Of a stretch of DNA of 64,000 nt, positions 59,194 to 64,000 are shown one piece after another (position 1 is the first letter of the stretch; every line of letters starts with the position of its first letter). A program made the position numbers and the translations under genes. A model generated the notes under the pieces. It was not told the origin of the DNA. It ran no database searches and saw only the letters and a program-made list of their open reading frames with translations. This stretch comes from Patagioenas fasciata (Eukaryota; Chordata; Aves; Columbiformes; Columbidae): assembly GCF_037038585.1 (NCBI RefSeq), contig NC_092525.1, forward strand, positions 30,592,367-30,656,366. The letters run 5' to 3'.

Positions 59194-62100
59194 TCCGACT
59201 ATTAATAAATAAATAAATCACACAAATACTCTTTTACACGGAAAGCCGACCTGAGGAAAAAAAAATTAAAAATCTAGACTTAAATAATGTGTTAGACAGC
59301 TATCTATTAAAACACAATATTTACATTATTCCTGCATGTTTTTCTTCTGCCCTGAAAGGTCATAGGTGCCAGAATCGAAAGAACAGCAACTTTATCTGGT
59401 AACGTAATGTTACTAACACTTCCCAAAAATGTTATTTTCACAATTATTTCGTGCTTCTGAAAAGATGTCTATTAACAGTAAAATTCACAGAAATTCTTGA
59501 CATCACTTAGAACTCTCTGAAAATAAACTCTAAAAAGGTCAAATTACATGTTCTGTCCATCTTCATTATATACCATGCAAACTGCTACACCTGGATTTTA
59601 TTACATTTACCTTTTGGGTATACCTTTCTTTCACTTGAAGCACAAACACACAAGTATGAGATGTTAAAAAAAAAAAAAGAAACTTTAATAAATGCTTCAT
59701 ATTATTAAGAAATGTTAGCAAGTGAAGATACAGCTCACCTTAAAAATCAATCAATTCAATCAAGTAATTATGTTAAATAAAAACCTACCTTATATATACA
59801 CAGCTGAGGGGAGGGAGGAAATCACACTTTCAAATACAAAAATCAGATTTTTTTTTGTTTCTCTTGATTAATGCTGGACTGAAATGTATCAGCTTCCTTG
59901 GTTACATATGCAGTGCACTTTCCAACACATTCAAGTTCTGGGAGGACTTACTATTTTGAGCCAAGCACTGCACGAAGCTGGTGTGCCTGCTGGCTATGGA
60001 AGCAACATCGCTATTTTCAGACAGTGATGCATCTGGAAACTGAACATCCTGCAGACACCCCCTGCTAGGTCTGGGCCAGCAAGGCTGTCCCTTCCTGCAA
60101 AATCTATTATCACAGCTGACATCTCCAGGGCTCATGAAATCACTTAAAAGAATTACCACCATTAGCAGTCAATGCACAAGAATAACTCAGTATTTTTAGA
60201 ACTTCCAAGTAATGGGAAAATAAAATAAAAATTAAAAAAAAGTATAGAAACCTGACAATCTAGACATTGTCTCAACAAATACTTTAACAATTAAAAAGAA
60301 ACTCATGTGCTTGAAACTCAGCTTAAACAATGCCTCATACGATATTGGCAAAGCCAAATCTCCTGGCTCACAGAATACTGGCTGAGGATTAACCCTGTAT
60401 TGTTGAGGTGGTGGTGGGTGTCATCATTACAGAATACAGCATTTGCTAGCTTTTTTATACACAGTGGTAAAGCAGTATCCAAAATGCCTAATGTTGGTAT
60501 TTGAGAAAAGAATCCCACTCGAACACTTAAATCTAAGAAAAGTATACACTGAGAATCAGTCATCACTTTTAGAAGTCTTCTTACCTCCTAAAATCCACTA
60601 AGATACAGATTAAAGATAGGTTCGGTTTATGCAGCCAGAGCCTACTTGTTGTCCAAGACAATGCTATTGCCATCAAGGAAATACCCAAACAGCACTATCT
60701 GTTAGCTTTGTCCAAATGATACAACTATGACACAAAGCTTTAAGTCTTTAAAACACAGTCAAGATTCATCTTATACCCCTGTGTGGAATCTGTAGGCACA
60801 CTGATTTACAGCTGGCATAAGGCTGTTGATTAGAAGTTTTCAAAAGCAGCAAATCAAAATATAGCCAGTGTTTGTACTTTCCACAGCAGTCAATGTTTAA
60901 ATGGAGCCACATAAGCAACTAAAACGTATAACGAAATAGCAAAAACTCCTCTTTCTGACAAATTCCAAGTGACCAACAGTACATTAAAAAAAATACTGCA
61001 TAAGAGAAATCCCTTGTAGCTGGGACATTGAGAGTATGAAAGAACATGTTGAACCAGGAAGGCAGAAGATGCCCTCCTAATGAGCGCTGTAGTCACACTC
61101 TGAGAAAGGCTTGTTGCAACAGATCAAAACCAAGAAACCTTACCCCCAGCCACCTCTACCAGTAGCACCACACACCTCCAACAATAATGCAAGAAAGATT
61201 ACCAGCAACTAGGCTTTTTTCAAGATTAACTGTTCACATGTAAAGTCACAACTGGGAATGTGTGTGTCCTGAGCTCCTCCTTGTATGGCAATAAAAGAAT
61301 ACGCAACGGACTCACAAAACCTGTTCCTTTCAAACAGGCATCCTGAAAAATGAGAATACAGTTGCCATACTGTTAGTGAATGTACATACAGACATCATGT
61401 CAAAAAACTCTAGTTGTTGCTAAGAGAAACCTTTTTCTTTGAGTATTTATCTATACATACATTCACATGTGATACAGTACCACACCACACACACGGCAAA
61501 CCAAGAGGATCATGTATCACAGGACACTTCTACAAAATGTATTATTCGTTATGTTGCCTGTGCCAGCCTTAAGCCTCAACAATAGAAGTATCAAAACTTA
61601 TGTCATCATGCCATGCTAAGAGTGTAACGACACTGATCCATTTCCAGGCCCCTGCCTTCCCTCTGTCCCCCATGTTACTAAAAAGTAGCCTCCTCTTGGA
61701 CTTTCCCAAGGGGTAATGTGATTCTGGCGAGTGGCGCACCTGCCAAAAGCTTGTCAGCAGCCGGATTCCTGAAAAACTATGTTATGTTTAGGAGCACTCA
61801 AACAAAACGCAGAAGGCCAGCAGAAAACAGTCACAAAAGAAAAAACAAAAATCCCTTTTTCAATTCAGACTGACATATAACCCAAGGGGAGAGACACACA
61901 CCTGAACCAACACAATGACCTCAACTTAGTGCAAGCACACTACCATCCCTATGAGTTCCTCTGTAGACACTTAGACTGCTCAAGTTCATAAACAGTGGAG
62001 GTGGCTGGAAAGAAGCTAGTATTTCTAGACAACTTCTGAAGTAGAAACATTCAAAGTATTTAGAAAGGGTCTTAACAACCAGGGTTATATTCACAAAGAA

Positions 62101-62448
62101 TCCAAAATCTGCTCATGTCCCAAGGCAGCACCTTTCACTGACGGTGAGAACAAGGAAGCAAGGCCTAACACCACAAAAAACAGCAGAAATAGCTTGGGAA
62201 GTCATAAGGACCCAGAACAGAGAGATACAATTGTCTGTCACAGACTGTAAAAATGACCGTGCAGGGAATATTGATGAAATGGAGGCCTGCACCACAGAAC
62301 CCAATACTCTCCCATTTCTTAAATTATAATGTCAAACCACCCTTTCTTTTCGCTCATAGAAACCAGGAGGATCAAGAGATGAAAACTCCTGACTAAGAAA
62401 AGATCCCACAGATTAAAAGTAAAGACAAGCGACTGTTCCAATGGAGGG

Positions 62449-62490
62449 GAAAACAAACAAACAAACAAACAAGAACAGGGAAAAAAAAAA
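62449..62490 (+). repeat. (AAAC)n microsatellite and A-run in intron 7
   Basis: Five or six clean AAAC units (62450-62472) and then a run of ten A. Confidence 0.85.
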
Positions 62491-64000
62491 TAGTTGAACA
62501 CCAGTATTTTCTCCTACTGCTGACATAATCAACCACCCACAAGCTTTTCTGCAAAAGGACAGTAATAATTTCTACCTAGTCAACATGGATTCACGACACT
62601 AGGATGTCTCATTTCTCAATGTGATTGTGGATGACAGCAGCAAAGGTGATCTCAGATGGCAAAAGTACTCTGCAGAGCTACAAAATAAATGGCAGATGCA
62701 GCTCTGATGCAGCTTCACACAGGTTAAGAGTCAGATCGGTAGGCTCTGAATTGGAGGAAGAACATTGCTAGAATAATTTCTTCTCTCAGGCCTTCTGCAC
62801 CTCAATGAAGGGCTTTCTGATCTAATGGATAGAATTCACTACTCTTTTTACTTTCAGGGTTCAAGACATCTGAAAAACCTTGTGAAAGAAGAGTCCCTTG
62901 AGAAGTGCTATATTCATAAGAACTATGCTTTGATGAGCTTCTCCTAAGGTCTGTATAGACCATGAATCTGTGGAATTAAATCCCCATACAAAAGACGGTC
63001 AAGGTATCCTCTAAAAATCAGGAAGAGATATGTCACTTAAAATATTCTTTAGCTAATTCACATATGTTACCTAAAACACAGACAAGAACACAGTTTGGGA
63101 GCCACAAATGTGACTTTCTGATATTCTTGTTTGCTGCTCAGAAACAGAGCCTAGAGATTTAGCTAGCAGGTATTTCTAGTGGCACATGGCTTCATGCCAC
63201 AACAATTAGTGTATCTGCTCCTCTCTTTCTCAAGCACTGCAGACTCCTAAAATGATGATACAGGACAGGAAATAGAACACTTGCAGGATGAGGACAGCTT
63301 GAAAGCATTTTCCCAGGTCCGATGAAGGAAAAAAAAAAATCAAATTAGAGTGGAGAGAAAAAAGTGGCAGAGAGGAGCAACAAAACTACGGCCTTCTCTC
63401 CAAACTCATAAGGAGAAAAAAAGAGAGAGAAATTTAGTCCCTACTCTCTCTCTTCCCAAAGCACACCGAGCAAGAGAAATGATAAACAAGATTTTTAGAT
63501 GAGTCTAACAGTTTAAGGCATTAAGAAGCAATCCTTACAAAACATACTCCAGCTCAAATAAGTACCTCAAAGTAACTGAAGGTCATATGATAAATACCTC
63601 TTGGGAGAGATGTATCCCAAGTGCACCCTGCAGGTACGCATTTGAATGAAATTAATTTCTTCTGAGACTAGTGTCTTGGATATGAGAAATTTCTGTGGCT
63701 AAAAACTGTATGTATAACACATCCCATTCTCAAAAAATATTTTTTCTTTGCTTTTTTATGTGCAGTTCCTTGACTGAAGGACCAGTTACATATCTTATTA
63801 TTTTCTACAAAATTGGAAAATGCAGGAGACAAACACTGCTGCTGCACTTCCCGGGCTTTCTGATTCAACGGCTACAATCTAGCACTCTTCTGTTTATGTC
63901 AACACTACTTACCATTTCCAAGCACAAACTGTGCTCTTTAGCATTCGAGATGCCCAAAAATCCTTAATGCAACTATCATGGATAATTGCCCCAAAGCTAC

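Larger units (their letters stand above)
47271..64000 (-). other. PTBP2: PTBP2 gene, 3' part (exons 8-14, 3' UTR)
   Basis: Seven exons on the minus strand join with intact phases and GT-AG junctions into about 300 residues of a PTB-family RNA-binding protein; the family is about 530 residues, so roughly the first 235 (RRM1 and most of RRM2) lie right of the window. The ending [19 protein letters not shown] and wording such as DLHNYNL and [12 protein letters not shown] match PTBP2 rather than PTBP1 or PTBP3 as I recall them. PTBP2 is a nuclear splicing regulator that binds CU-rich RNA and is high in developing neurons. Introns: 13 (48842-48988), 12 (49067-49163), 11 (49381-49768), 10 (49862-50320), 9 (50355-51836), 8 (51992-58622) and 7 (from 58819 past the edge). 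The left boundary is the best poly(A) signal candidate and is uncertain. Confidence 0.95.
58819..64000 (-). other. PTBP2 intron 7, left part
   Basis: I searched the minus strand for the missing exon 7 (RRM2 beginning, with words such as QALLQYGD) and found nothing, so the intron exceeds 5.18 kb. It is AT-rich, with A/C-rich low-complexity tracts at 59154-59193 and 62449-62490. No repeat family is recognised. Confidence 0.75.

Noticed and set aside
58819..64000. Search for PTBP2 exon 7
   Set aside because: No minus-strand segment encoding the start of RRM2 with splice sites was found.

Overview
The window looks like avian nuclear DNA. It is AT-rich and intron-bearing, with a CR1-type LINE 3' end at about 17.09-17.18 kb that carries the family's ATTCTATGATTCTAT-like terminus, and a probable solo retroviral LTR near 14 kb. 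The only protein-coding gene I can support is the 3' half of PTBP2 (neuronal polypyrimidine tract-binding protein, nPTB) on the minus strand. The exact bird species cannot be read from the sequence.

Layout. Positions 1 to about 47.2 kb are intergenic: AT-rich, scattered with A/C- or T/G-rich low-complexity tracts, small GC-rich islets, one CR1 fragment, one LTR candidate and a few stretches that look like conserved regulatory DNA (10.4-11.2, 18.0-18.4 and 27.4-28.0 kb). I found no credible exon there; the listed short open frames look like chance. From about 47.27 kb to the right edge runs PTBP2, read right to left. Seven coding exons are present (human-style numbers 8 to 14): 58818-58623, 51991-51837, 50354-50321, 49861-49769, 49380-49164, 49066-48989 and 48841-48709 (stop). 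They join in frame into about 300 residues: the end of RRM2, the linker with its alanine run, RRM3 and RRM4, ending SFSKSTI. Exons 1-7 lie beyond position 64000.

The best part of the window is the splicing switch around the 34-nt exon 10. Skipping it shifts frame into a TGA 25-27 nt into exon 11, predicted to trigger nonsense-mediated decay. Its 3' splice site is preceded by 436 nt with no AG dinucleotide on the transcript strand. A near-ideal branch sequence (TACTGAC) followed by a long T run lies 388 nt upstream. CU-rich PTB-type sites and two UGC motifs lie beside the acceptor, and five UGCAUG (Rbfox-type) motifs lie in the two flanking introns. Two further in-frame acceptor choices (15 nt at exon 9, NAGNAG at exon 14) are visible. 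The 3' UTR carries an 8-mer site for miR-124 and a fused miR-133/miR-9 site. Together these describe a transcript whose output is set by splicing repressors, splicing activators and microRNAs.
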